NCBI GenBank assembly: GCA_002842345.1
Contig: PHCU01000029.1
Coordinates: forward strand, 1 to 33,144
Length of the DNA: 33,144 nt
Direction: 5' to 3'
From: Betaproteobacteria bacterium HGW-Betaproteobacteria-12
GTDB taxonomy: Bacteria; Pseudomonadota; Gammaproteobacteria; Burkholderiales; Rhodocyclaceae
Shown here: positions 1-6,957 of the stretch, piece by piece
Numbering within the stretch: the stretch's first letter is position 1
How the letters are laid out: the number at the start of each line of letters is the position of its first letter
Notes under the pieces: generated by a model
What the model was told of the DNA's origin: nothing
Databases searched by the model: none
What the model saw: only the letters and a program-made list of their open reading frames with translations
Program-made: the position numbers and the translations under genes

Positions 1-1
1 G

Positions 2-385
2 CTGCTGATCAAGCTGCCGAGCATCCAGGACGAAGCCGACTACATCGCCCAACACCTCAAGGAAGCCCACAAGACCGGCACCCCGTGGAGCGACATGGCA
101 GTGATCTACCGCGACTACCCGCGCATTGGCAAACCCGTGCTGGCCACGCTACGCAAGGCCGGCATCCCGGTCACCTACCAGGACGACATCACCTTCGCCG
201 AAAAGGAAGACACCGTGAAGTTCCTGACTATGCACAGCTGCAAGGGGCTGGAGTTCCCGCTGGTGGCGATACCGGGGGCGGGGCGGGCGGAGGTGGATGC
301 GGGGCGGAAGGATGAAGAGGCGCGGTTGTTGTATGTGGCGATGACGCGGGCGACGCGGGAGTTGGTGGTGGTTGGGGGTGAATGA
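2..385 (+). CDS. UvrD/PcrA-like superfamily 1 DNA helicase, C-terminal fragment
   Basis: The gene enters from the left edge, and only the last 127 codons are present. The reading frame is open from base 2. Late SF1A helicase motifs are visible: motif V is TMHSCKGLEFPLVAIPG and motif VI is EEARLLYVAMTRATRELV, which contribute to the ATP site and to coupling hydrolysis with DNA translocation. The usual alanine in TMHSAKGLEF is a cysteine here. The protein stops only seven residues after motif VI, shorter than many relatives, so the natural C-terminus may have been lost at the junction with the following non-coding stretch. Third-codon-position use changes from C-rich to strongly G-rich near position 245. 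The fold is confident; the specific helicase subfamily is not known. Confidence 0.8.
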   Translation: MLIKLPSIQDEADYIAQHLKEAHKTGTPWSDMAVIYRDYPRIGKPVLATLRKAGIPVTYQDDITFAEKEDTVKFLTMHSCKGLEFPLVAIPGAGRAEVDAGRKDEEARLLYVAMTRATRELVVVGGE

Positions 386-650
386 GTTGATGCCGATGAA
401 CAGAATGTCCGTCAGCGATGCCATGTCTGCCAGCGTATGCGGCGCCAAACCGAAATCGATCGGGCAACGCCATGGTTTTCCGCCGTCCATGCTCGGCGAT
501 AAATCGGTCTATACGCTCCGATGCCAGGCTGGGACGAGTTTTTCCATTGAAATCCCATCCCGAATATCCGGCACCAATTCTGCATACGATTTGGATATGA
601 TTTTGGCTTTGCGTTATGGCTTCTTTAACTAAGATAGGTCATCAAAAATT
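386..650. other. stretch without a convincing gene
   Basis: I see no credible gene on either strand. Short open frames exist both ways, but none has a ribosome-binding site or a protein I recognise. The minus strand carries short protein-like segments split over frames by stops near 449 and 510, which could be the decayed end of an old gene. Base composition falls from GC-rich to AT-rich across this interval, so it looks like the border between resident DNA and an acquired patch. Confidence 0.5.
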
Positions 651-1550
651 ATGAAAAGATATGATGTTCAGTTTGAGCTATCCTATTCGGGGTCTGATTC
701 AGATGATCATGAAATCGACCTTTACGACATATCGCAAGCCTTGGTTGGTTTCCAGCGATCTTTGGCAATTACGACACATCTAATACTGAACGGGGAAATT
801 ATTACTCAAGCCCCAGCATTAAAAGGGGCGCAAATATTCGCCTTCCCATCGGAGGAAGGTAGTTGGAAAATCAAAGCTGGAATACTTATTCTTGGTACAG
901 CAACCTATCACATTGCAACAGCACCGAATAACACCCCGCTCGGTCACTTGGTGTACTCTGCCTACGATTACGTAATTTCAGAAAGCCTAGGTTTTCATGT
1001 TGATTACAACAAATCTCTAGGCCAATTATATGAGGAAAGCGAGAAGAACAAGATTAAACTTCCAATGGTTAGAGAAGCACAGCTAGATTCCGTAATTGAA
1101 AAGTGCACTACTGCCATTACTGAAATTCATCGCCCCATCTATAAAACAAAGACCGCTCAAACTGCTCGCATACATACAGAGATAGATAACAAGAGAATAG
1201 CTCTTAATCCGACTTTTTCTTTTGACTCGTTCCAATACATTATCGAAGAGTATATTGAAGATGAGATTGCTGTCGTAACAGGGTTTGTGTCAAGCTATAA
1301 CGCCAATACCTACAAGGGACGTATCTATGTTCCAGAGGAAGAAAGACCAATTTCTTTTGAGCTATCTGAAAACGTAAGAAGCGAGGCCGATATTCAACTA
1401 ATTGTTGATAGCCTGCGTGCAAATGCTTTACGAAAATTCGAGGCTAAGCCAATTGAGATTTATTGCATGGTTAAGCGAGTTACTACCAAATCTGGACATT
1501 TGAAAAAATACCAAGTTCTGTCAGCTTCCAGTGAGCCGTTCACAGAATAA
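651..1550 (+). CDS. AT-rich orphan protein of unknown function, 299 aa
   Basis: I do not recognise a characterised family. The protein has no signal peptide or membrane segment and appears to be soluble, mixed alpha/beta. The N-terminal part (about residues 1-110) contains LYDISQALVGFQRSLAITTH, resembling a conserved segment of uncharacterised phage- or defence-island-associated DUF proteins; this is memory of a pattern, not a search result. The C-terminal part (about 200-295) looks like a small beta-rich domain containing VTGFVSSYNANTYKGRIYVP. The gene is far more AT-rich than its neighbours and uses different codons, which suggests recent transfer. It has its own ATG but only a weak upstream ribosome site. 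A large palindrome starts two bases after its stop codon and may terminate it. Confidence 0.75.
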   Translation: MKRYDVQFELSYSGSDSDDHEIDLYDISQALVGFQRSLAITTHLILNGEIITQAPALKGAQIFAFPSEEGSWKIKAGILILGTATYHIATAPNNTPLGHLVYSAYDYVISESLGFHVDYNKSLGQLYEESEKNKIKLPMVREAQLDSVIEKCTTAITEIHRPIYKTKTAQTARIHTEIDNKRIALNPTFSFDSFQYIIEEYIEDEIAVVTGFVSSYNANTYKGRIYVPEEERPISFELSENVRSEADIQLIVDSLRANALRKFEAKPIEIYCMVKRVTTKSGHLKKYQVLSASSEPFTE

Positions 1551-1551
1551 G

Positions 1552-1608
1552 AACCAAAGGGGTCAGAGTCATTTAATAAATTTTTAAATGTCTCTGACCC
1601 CTTTGGTT
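1552..1608. repeat. long intergenic palindrome (REP/RAYT-like, possible bidirectional terminator)
   Basis: A perfect 17-bp inverted repeat (1552-1568 against 1592-1608, arm AACCAAAGGGGTCAGAG) encloses a second perfect 7-bp stem (1570-1576 against 1584-1590) with one mismatch between them and a 7-base AT loop. The outer GGGGTCAGAG core resembles palindromes scattered in betaproteobacterial genomes and associated with Y1-type (RAYT) transposases; that link is from memory. No transposase is present here. The element sits directly between two genes, so it would also fold as a strong transcript-end hairpin on both strands. Confidence 0.75.
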
Positions 1609-1627
1609 GTCAGCAAGGAAATTACAA

Positions 1628-2110
1628 ATGAAAATTTACCTATGGATGTTGTTAGTGCCAATGGGCTGGTATTTGTATTTGACATCTGACTCGTCAAGCA
1701 CATTATTTTTTGCCGCACTGGTTATTGCCAGCATAGTTTTGGCCGTTGCTGTTTGGATGGGAATGCGTACAGCTGCAGCAGCAAACAATGTCGTTGCCGC
1801 TGCAGCCACTTTTCAAACGCTTAGCCATTCAGATCAACAACGCGTCCATAACTATGCACTTGAAATAATCAGACGTTCAGGCTGGCGTGGCCAGGGCGAA
1901 CCATCATTCCGAGATGATGCGGTTCGGTTTGGGTGGTATGCCCATTCAATGGCCGAGCTTGGCATTAGACCAGTCTGCATTTCATCTAGTTGGCAAGTCA
2001 TTCAAAATCCTTTTGTTGCCGTGTCAGTGAACAGCAGTTACATCACCACTGCCCTGCAGAGAGCGAAGAAACAGGGTTTCGATGTTCAATTGTCCCGAGA
2101 AGCATCTTAA
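1628..2110 (+). CDS. small membrane-anchored hypothetical protein, 160 aa
   Basis: I do not recognise a family. Residues about 3-20 and 27-50 are hydrophobic and should form two membrane helices. They are followed by an alanine-rich helix and a cytoplasmic or periplasmic domain of about 100 residues containing HNYALEIIRRSGWRGQGEP. The ATG at 1628 is chosen over an in-frame TTG at 1607 because AGGAA lies eight bases before the ATG, whereas the TTG lies inside the right arm of the palindrome. Base composition is intermediate between the AT-rich gene before it and the GC-rich genes after it, in keeping with an accessory patch. Confidence 0.65.
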   Translation: MKIYLWMLLVPMGWYLYLTSDSSSTLFFAALVIASIVLAVAVWMGMRTAAAANNVVAAAATFQTLSHSDQQRVHNYALEIIRRSGWRGQGEPSFRDDAVRFGWYAHSMAELGIRPVCISSSWQVIQNPFVAVSVNSSYITTALQRAKKQGFDVQLSREAS

Positions 2111-2142
2111 TTTGCGCATGGCATGCATAACCCTGTAAAGCC

Positions 2143-2166
2143 ATTGGGGTCAGTGTTAATTATCAA
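2143..2166 (+). repeat. degenerate half-copy of the GGGGTCAG element
   Basis: The stretch beginning TTGGGGTCAGTGTTAAT resembles the left arm and AT core of the palindrome at 1552-1608, but I see no matching right arm. It ends exactly where the following membrane-protein gene becomes GC-rich, so the two copies bracket the gene at 1628-2110. The similarity is short and could be chance. Confidence 0.35.
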
Positions 2167-2167
2167 A

Positions 2168-2689
2168 ATGGTGCCCGCGTCTCTCCTCCGTCGCCTGACA
2201 TTTACCGCCGTCCTGTCGCTTGTCGCCGGTATCGGCCTGGCCGGCTGGCCGTTCAAGATCGATGTGTGGGACTTCAATCAGCTGATCGGCCTGGCGCTGG
2301 TGCCGGCCATTCCCTTGAGCATCATTTGGGCAGGCTTTGGTTCTCCGCGCATGGACGTACGCGTTGTGGCCTGCATTGTTGCCTTGCCGGTGTTGTCGAT
2401 GAGTTTGTTGTGCTGGTTTTTCATGAGTCTGACGCCACCGTTTGTCGATGGGTTGTTGGACGAAGCACGTTCTGGCGTGACCCGTTATCGCCTCTATCGC
2501 GTCGTCGCATTCGACAGTGACCCACTTGGCATCCTGCTGCAACGGGAAATCGACCTGCTTCCCGGGCTGCGGATCTACTGGAAGATATGCGGCGACACCT
2601 ACGAATCGGCCGGCAAGATCACCCGTCTTGGCGACGATGAGATCGAGGTTCGGGCGGGTGAGCGTCTGGTGCTGAGCTGCCGGCTTTGA
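2168..2689 (+). CDS. small inner-membrane hypothetical protein, 173 aa
   Basis: The N-terminal 90 residues contain three hydrophobic segments (about residues 10-27, 36-54 and 62-84) that should span the membrane. The remaining 80 residues are soluble and charged, and include the segment RYRLYRVVAFDSDPLGILL. No catalytic motif is visible and I cannot name a family. The frame is also open from an ATG at 2123, which would add 15 residues. I prefer 2168 because the intervening bases look like a stray repeat arm, but neither start has a clear ribosome-binding site. Confidence 0.55.
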   Translation: MVPASLLRRLTFTAVLSLVAGIGLAGWPFKIDVWDFNQLIGLALVPAIPLSIIWAGFGSPRMDVRVVACIVALPVLSMSLLCWFFMSLTPPFVDGLLDEARSGVTRYRLYRVVAFDSDPLGILLQREIDLLPGLRIYWKICGDTYESAGKITRLGDDEIEVRAGERLVLSCRL

Positions 2690-2759
2690 ATGGCGCTTGC
2701 CGGCCGGGTACTTCGCCCGATAATGCGCGGATCTGCCCTCCGGCGGCGCGCACCCCGCC

Positions 2760-3146
2760 ATGCTGATCACCCTCTACGCCACTTCCGCCCGCCGTCGCTG
2801 GCTGCTCGCCGTCATCCTCCTGCTGACACTGGCCGTCGTGCTGTTCGTCGCCGACGGCGACCGCGGCAGCATTTACGGCAGCCGCAATGCGCTGATCGAG
2901 GCGCAGAAGCGGGATGGCTACGTGCAGGTTGGCAGCTTCGGCCGTCCCGACTGGCCGGCCATCGTCGTCAGTCGTGAAACGGGGCAGGGCGGCGTCAGCT
3001 TCACCACCGCCGACGGCCAGCCGCACCGCTACCAGGGCTTCGCCGGCCCGATGAAAGCGCTCGAATTCCGCGCCGGGCTGGGCGGCGGCAAGCGCTTCAC
3101 GCTGGTTTTTCATCGGGTGCCGAAGAAGGATGGCGGGGGGTATTGA
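2760..3146 (+). CDS. single-pass membrane or exported hypothetical protein, 128 aa
   Basis: The N-terminus has arginines (SARRRW) followed by a long hydrophobic run at residues 14-30, typical of a signal anchor or uncleaved signal peptide. The rest (about 95 residues) should be periplasmic, contains several glycine-rich turns and two aromatic strands, and ends in a lysine/glycine tail. No cysteine or catalytic motif is evident. It is convergent with the SnoaL-like gene, separated by only 32 bases. Function unknown. Confidence 0.6.
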   Translation: MLITLYATSARRRWLLAVILLLTLAVVLFVADGDRGSIYGSRNALIEAQKRDGYVQVGSFGRPDWPAIVVSRETGQGGVSFTTADGQPHRYQGFAGPMKALEFRAGLGGGKRFTLVFHRVPKKDGGGY

Positions 3147-3178
3147 CCTGCCCCGTCGGACGACAGGCGAACGGCCTT

Positions 3179-3571
3179 TCAGTCCTGCATCGCTTGCGCG
3201 ACCAGCAAGGTATCGGTGAACTGTTCGAAGGCGACGATTTTGCCGGCAGCCAGCTGCCACACATGGCTGACGCGTGCCTGCATCGCCTTGCCGGTCTTCC
3301 GGTGACGCCCGGCGTAGGTGCCCACGCCGACAATGTGTTCGCCACCGTCGATCAGCTTCTCCAGTGTGAAGCGATAGTCTTCCCATTCGCGGCCAAGCAC
3401 CGCAAAGACCTGGGCGCTGACCTGATCGGGGCCGATCCAGGTGCCGGCGCAGGGGAAGCCGGCCATCTCGATCCAGGCTACTGCGGGCGCGACATCGGCC
3501 AGCATGCCGGCGATGTCCTGGCGTGCCGAGGCGGCGTAGTGGTCGGCAACGATCTGCAGATTGGTTTTCAC
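3179..3571 (-). CDS. SnoaL-like / NTF2-fold protein, 130 aa
   Basis: Length and pattern match the SnoaL/ketosteroid-isomerase-like superfamily, which forms a cone-shaped pocket for small hydrophobic substrates. The N-terminal helix (IVADHYAASARQDIAGMLAD) leads into WIEMAGFPCAGTWIGPDQV, and the C-terminal half carries VSHVWQLAAGKIVAFEQFTD, the typical strand pair of the family. The start is a GTG with GGGAG about eight bases upstream. It follows the DsbA-family gene by 14 bases on the same strand and is probably the last gene of that operon. The substrate cannot be told from sequence. Confidence 0.8.
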   Translation of the reverse strand: MKTNLQIVADHYAASARQDIAGMLADVAPAVAWIEMAGFPCAGTWIGPDQVSAQVFAVLGREWEDYRFTLEKLIDGGEHIVGVGTYAGRHRKTGKAMQARVSHVWQLAAGKIVAFEQFTDTLLVAQAMQD

Positions 3572-3585
3572 AGGCGGCTCCCGGT

Positions 3586-4281
3586 TCAGATGGCGCAGCC
3601 GTTGATATCGCAGGCCAAAGCGCCGGCCTCGGTGCTGCTTGCCGCTGGCCTGGTCTGGTTGCGCAGCCAGTCCTGAAAGGCCTGGGGCTGGCCGAGGTAG
3701 CCGGCGATGTCGATGATCTGCAGGGCGCCAGCGGTTTCAAGCACGAAGCTGGGAAAGCCTCGGGCGCCGACTTTTGCCATCAACTTCCGGGTTTCCTGGA
3801 TATGGGCCTGAACAGCCTCGCCTGACTGGTGATCCAGCGCTTCGGCAAAGGCCGCTGCGTCGAGGCCGAGTTCGGCGGCGACGGCAATCAGGGTGGTGCG
3901 GTCGGCAATGGTGCGGCCGTCGACGTAATGCGCAATCTGCAGTTGCGCCAGCATGTCTAGGCCTCGGCCGGCGAGCGCTTCGGCCGCCAGCATGGCGGCG
4001 GTGGGTGGTTCGGAATCGAGCACCACGCCGGTGTCGTGCAGCAGGCCGTCGACATAGCCGGGACCGAAGGGCTGGCCGCTCAGTTGGGCGATCCGCGCGT
4101 CGTGCTGCTTGACGTAAGCGCGCAGCTGCGGCGTCACGGCCTGGCGGTTGGCGCCGGTCATCATGCCGCCGCCGTGCGGCTGCACGGCGAGGACTTCGCG
4201 GGCCGCTTTGACCAGGGGGGCGGCACCGTAGCACCAGCCGCACAGCGGGTCGTAGATGTAATGCAGGGTCGTCATGGTCAT
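3586..4281 (-). CDS. DsbA-family (FrnE-like) thiol oxidoreductase, 231 aa
   Basis: The protein starts with YIYDPLCGWCYGAAPL, a thioredoxin-fold strand running into a CGWC redox site at residues 14-17. An all-helical insert (about residues 55-160) follows, then the cis-proline segment ARGFPSFVLE. This is the plan of DsbA-family cytoplasmic oxidoreductases of the FrnE type. There is no signal peptide, so cytoplasmic action is likely. It lies between the metallo-beta-lactamase-fold gene upstream and the SnoaL-like gene downstream on the minus strand, presumably one transcript opposite the LysR regulator. An internal ATG at 4275 is an equally possible start. Confidence 0.88.
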   Translation of the reverse strand: MTMTTLHYIYDPLCGWCYGAAPLVKAAREVLAVQPHGGGMMTGANRQAVTPQLRAYVKQHDARIAQLSGQPFGPGYVDGLLHDTGVVLDSEPPTAAMLAAEALAGRGLDMLAQLQIAHYVDGRTIADRTTLIAVAAELGLDAAAFAEALDHQSGEAVQAHIQETRKLMAKVGARGFPSFVLETAGALQIIDIAGYLGQPQAFQDWLRNQTRPAASSTEAGALACDINGCAI

Positions 4282-4371
4282 GGTTCCGGATCAGTCAAAG
4301 GAGGACAAGGTTGGCAAAGTTTGGTTTGCCGCACCGCCTGGCGGGGGCGATGCGGGAGCTTGTTCAGCCGC

Positions 4372-5265
4372 TTACCACTTCATCTCGCCCTTGTTGACCT
4401 TGGCGCCGATGTCGAGCGCGATGCCCAGGCCGGCCTGCGGATAGGCCTTTTTCATCGCCTCGATCAGCTCGGCGGCAGTCTTGGCTTTGGCCGCTTCCGC
4501 GTCGAAACGTTGCAGGTACTCGCGGGTGTAGCGGATGGCGCTGGCATCGAGTGCGCTGCCGGCGGCCATGTGGCCGGGGACAACGGTAACGGGCTTGAGC
4601 GCTTCGATCTCGTCGAGCTGGGCGAACCAAGCCTGGCGTTCGCCGGGCTTCTGGGTGTCGGCGGTCCACACATGCAGATTGCCGAAAATGGCGATGTTGC
4701 CGGCGATGGTCTTGATCGACGGAATCCACACATAGGGGCGATGGGCCAGCTCGCCGGTGGTGCCGCGCACTTCGACGGTTTCGCCATCGACGCTCAGGGT
4801 GGTGCCCGCCAGCAGATCCGGCACGATCGGTTGCTGCGGCGCGTTGGCGCCCATTTTCGGCGCCCAGAAGGCGACCTTGCCGGCCAGCTTGGCCTGGATC
4901 TTTTCGCGCACGGCCGGGGTGGTCAGCACCTGGGCTTGCGGGAAGAGGTTCTTCAGCACTTCGGCGCCAAAGTAGAAGTCGGGATCGGCATTGCTGATGA
5001 AGATGGTTTTCAGCGTCTTGCCGCTGTCGAGCACGTTGGCGGCAATGCGCAGCGCATCGGCGCGGGTAAAGCCGCTGTCGATGACGATGGCTTCGCTCTT
5101 GCCGCTGACGACCACGGCATTGACGTGGAAGCTGTTGGCGCCGGCGTTATAGGTCTTGACGCTGAGCGGGGCGGCGCCCTGGGCGCTGGCGCCGGTCGCG
5201 GCAACGACGCCCAGCGTCAGCAGGGCGGGAAAGACGAAGCGGGTCAGTTTGCGGGTGTAGGACAT
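4372..5265 (-). CDS. exported metallo-beta-lactamase-fold protein with altered metal motif, 297 aa
   Basis: A signal peptide is clear: charged start, hydrophobic core at about residues 10-24, and cleavage near ATGASAQGA. The mature part follows the MBL fold, with EAIVIDSGF (second strand) and VVPGHM (C-terminal His). The usual metal-binding HxHxDH segment reads FISNADPDFYFGAEVL, so the histidines are missing and only the aspartates remain. The active site may therefore bind metal differently or not at all. The segment IPSIKTIAGNIAIFGNLHVW replaces the region with the family's second metal histidine. The start has GAGGAG six bases upstream. It is the first gene of the minus-strand run, 108 bases from the divergent LysR gene, which is its likely regulator. 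Confidence 0.85.
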   Translation of the reverse strand: MSYTRKLTRFVFPALLTLGVVAATGASAQGAAPLSVKTYNAGANSFHVNAVVVSGKSEAIVIDSGFTRADALRIAANVLDSGKTLKTIFISNADPDFYFGAEVLKNLFPQAQVLTTPAVREKIQAKLAGKVAFWAPKMGANAPQQPIVPDLLAGTTLSVDGETVEVRGTTGELAHRPYVWIPSIKTIAGNIAIFGNLHVWTADTQKPGERQAWFAQLDEIEALKPVTVVPGHMAAGSALDASAIRYTREYLQRFDAEAAKAKTAAELIEAMKKAYPQAGLGIALDIGAKVNKGEMKW

Positions 5266-5302
5266 GGTGGTCTCCTCGAAAGGTTAAGCAATCACTGCGG
5301 AA

Positions 5303-5339
5303 CGAACTTTATGTTTTGCAAGATGGTTGATAAAGTTCG
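5303..5339. promoter_or_regulatory. candidate LysR-type operator between divergent genes
   Basis: A perfect 10-bp inverted repeat, CGAACTTTAT (5303-5312) and ATAAAGTTCG (5330-5339), has a 17-base AT-rich spacer. It lies midway between the MBL-fold gene and the divergently transcribed LysR gene, where LysR regulators usually bind to repress themselves and activate the opposite gene. The assignment is inferred from symmetry and location. Confidence 0.55.
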
Positions 5340-5373
5340 ACTCGGTTGATTGTTTATTGCATGGATCGATGAA

Positions 5374-6312
5374 ATGGATCGCCTGACGGCAGTGCGCGTA
5401 TTCGTGGAAGTGGCCGACCGGGGCAGCCTGACGCAGACGGCCGAGCATCTGGAGATGTCGGCGGCCATGGTCAGCCGCTATCTGGCTGCCGTGGAGGATT
5501 GGTTCGATGCCCGCTTGCTGCACCGGACCACGCGCAAGGTCAGCCTGACCGATGCCGGCCTGGCGGCGCTACCCGCCTGCCGGCAGATGCTCGACATCGC
5601 CGAGGAGGCGCGCTCCATCGCGGCACAGCGCAACCGTGAGCCGGCGGGTGTGCTGCGGGTGACGACGGCCGGTTCGTTTGCCGACGCCCAGCTGACGGCG
5701 GCACTGATCGAGTTTCAGCAGCAGTACCCGCAGGTCGAAATCGTGCTGTCGGTGGGCGACAAGCCGACCGACCTGGTCGCCGAGCGGGTCGATCTGGCGG
5801 TGCGCATCACCAATACGCTGGACCCGACGATGATCACCCGGCCACTGGCGCGCTGCCGCTCGATGCTGTGTGCTTCACCCGACTATCTGCAGCGGCACGG
5901 CCTGCCGCGCAGCGCCGATGACTTGCGCCGGCACCGCTGCATCGCGCACGCCTTCGGCATCGGCAAGCAATACCGGCTGACGCGCCACGACGGCGAGACG
6001 ATCACCGTGCCGGTCAATTGGAGCTTCCACACCAACGAGACCGCCGTGCTGCGCCGGGCGGCGCTGTCCGGCGCCGGCATCGGCATGTTGCCGACCTACT
6101 ATCTGGATGACGACCTGCGCAGCGGCCGCCTGGTGCACCTGTTGCCGGACCATGAGCCGGAGGTGCTGGGCATCCACGCCATCTATCTGTCGCGCCAGCA
6201 TCAACCGCTGGCCTTGCGCCTGCTGGTGGATTTTCTGGCGGCCCGCTTTGCCGGCGAAACGGCGCCCTGGGATACCGCGCTCAAGGTGCCGGTGCAGGGC
6301 GGCCTGTATTAA
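5374..6312 (+). CDS. LysR-family transcriptional regulator, 312 aa
   Basis: An N-terminal winged helix-turn-helix (about residues 1-60: MDRLTAVRVFVEVADRGSL and LEMSAAMVSRYLAAVE) is followed by a substrate-binding domain of two Rossmann-like halves (about 90-300), with LRVTTAGSFADAQLTAALIE opening the first half. It resembles the CrgA/AaeR-like subgroup common in beta- and gammaproteobacteria. A TTG at 5350 would extend the frame by eight residues, but the ATG at 5374 starts at the family's usual point. It is divergent from the MBL/DsbA/SnoaL run and probably controls it. The inducer is unknown. Confidence 0.9.
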   Translation: MDRLTAVRVFVEVADRGSLTQTAEHLEMSAAMVSRYLAAVEDWFDARLLHRTTRKVSLTDAGLAALPACRQMLDIAEEARSIAAQRNREPAGVLRVTTAGSFADAQLTAALIEFQQQYPQVEIVLSVGDKPTDLVAERVDLAVRITNTLDPTMITRPLARCRSMLCASPDYLQRHGLPRSADDLRRHRCIAHAFGIGKQYRLTRHDGETITVPVNWSFHTNETAVLRRAALSGAGIGMLPTYYLDDDLRSGRLVHLLPDHEPEVLGIHAIYLSRQHQPLALRLLVDFLAARFAGETAPWDTALKVPVQGGLY

Positions 6313-6402
6313 ATTCGATAATATTCGCGCTACATATGTCGCTGCATTTTTCTGTGCTGCGACAGATATAATGAAACAACTGCTACTTATTTGGGTTTTA
6401 CC

Positions 6403-6879
6403 ATGAATATTGAGATGGATTATAAAAACAACCCGCTGCACGGCGTCAGTTTAAAACAGTTGTTAACCGAAATAGTTAATCACTATGGTTTTGAAATTCT
6501 CTTTGCCTATTTGAATATCAATTGTTTCAATAACAATCCCAGCATTGATTCCAGCGTCAAGTTCCTTAAAAAGACGGATTGGGCTCGGGAGAAGGTCGAA
6601 GCGTTTTATTTATATCAATTCAAGGGTTTGCCTCGGGCCTCTGCCGAGCAATTTGAACTGTCGCCCAGAGATCGCATTATTCCGCCGGATCAAATGCCGG
6701 GTGAGCCGGCCGAATTGAGTCTGGAAGACGCTGAGCGTTTGCGCGAGAAGCGCGCCAGGAAAGCGGCTCAGCACGATGCGGATGCGGGCCGCCGCGCCAG
6801 CCCGGATAAGCGCGGGTCGAATCATTCCAGGGCCGCCGTGGATCGTGATGCAGATCCATGGGCGAAGTGGAAAAAATAG
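6403..6879 (+). CDS. VF530-family (DUF2132) DNA-binding protein with basic tail, 158 aa
   Basis: Residues about 5-70 match the small all-helical VF530 family: [20 protein letters not shown], then [20 protein letters not shown] and [16 protein letters not shown]530-type proteins are usually around 70-90 residues and are reported to bind DNA. This one carries an extra, charged, low-complexity tail (about 90-158, rich in Arg, Ala and Asp) that probably is disordered and binds nucleic acid. The ATG at 6403 fits the family start better than the TTG at 6391. A TATAAT at 6367-6372 could be its -10 box. No operon partner is evident. Confidence 0.82.
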   Translation: MNIEMDYKNNPLHGVSLKQLLTEIVNHYGFEILFAYLNINCFNNNPSIDSSVKFLKKTDWAREKVEAFYLYQFKGLPRASAEQFELSPRDRIIPPDQMPGEPAELSLEDAERLREKRARKAAQHDADAGRRASPDKRGSNHSRAAVDRDADPWAKWKK

Positions 6880-6957
6880 ATCCGGTTTCAGAATATTTGA
6901 AGGCTAGGGTTGGGCGCCTCGCCACTCCCTTTGATCCCTGCTTTTGATCCTGGGCGG

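Noticed and set aside
372..632. Open frame in the plus direction in the gap before the AT-rich gene
   Set aside because: No ribosome-binding site, no recognisable protein pattern, and minus-strand frames look equally protein-like; more likely degenerate DNA.
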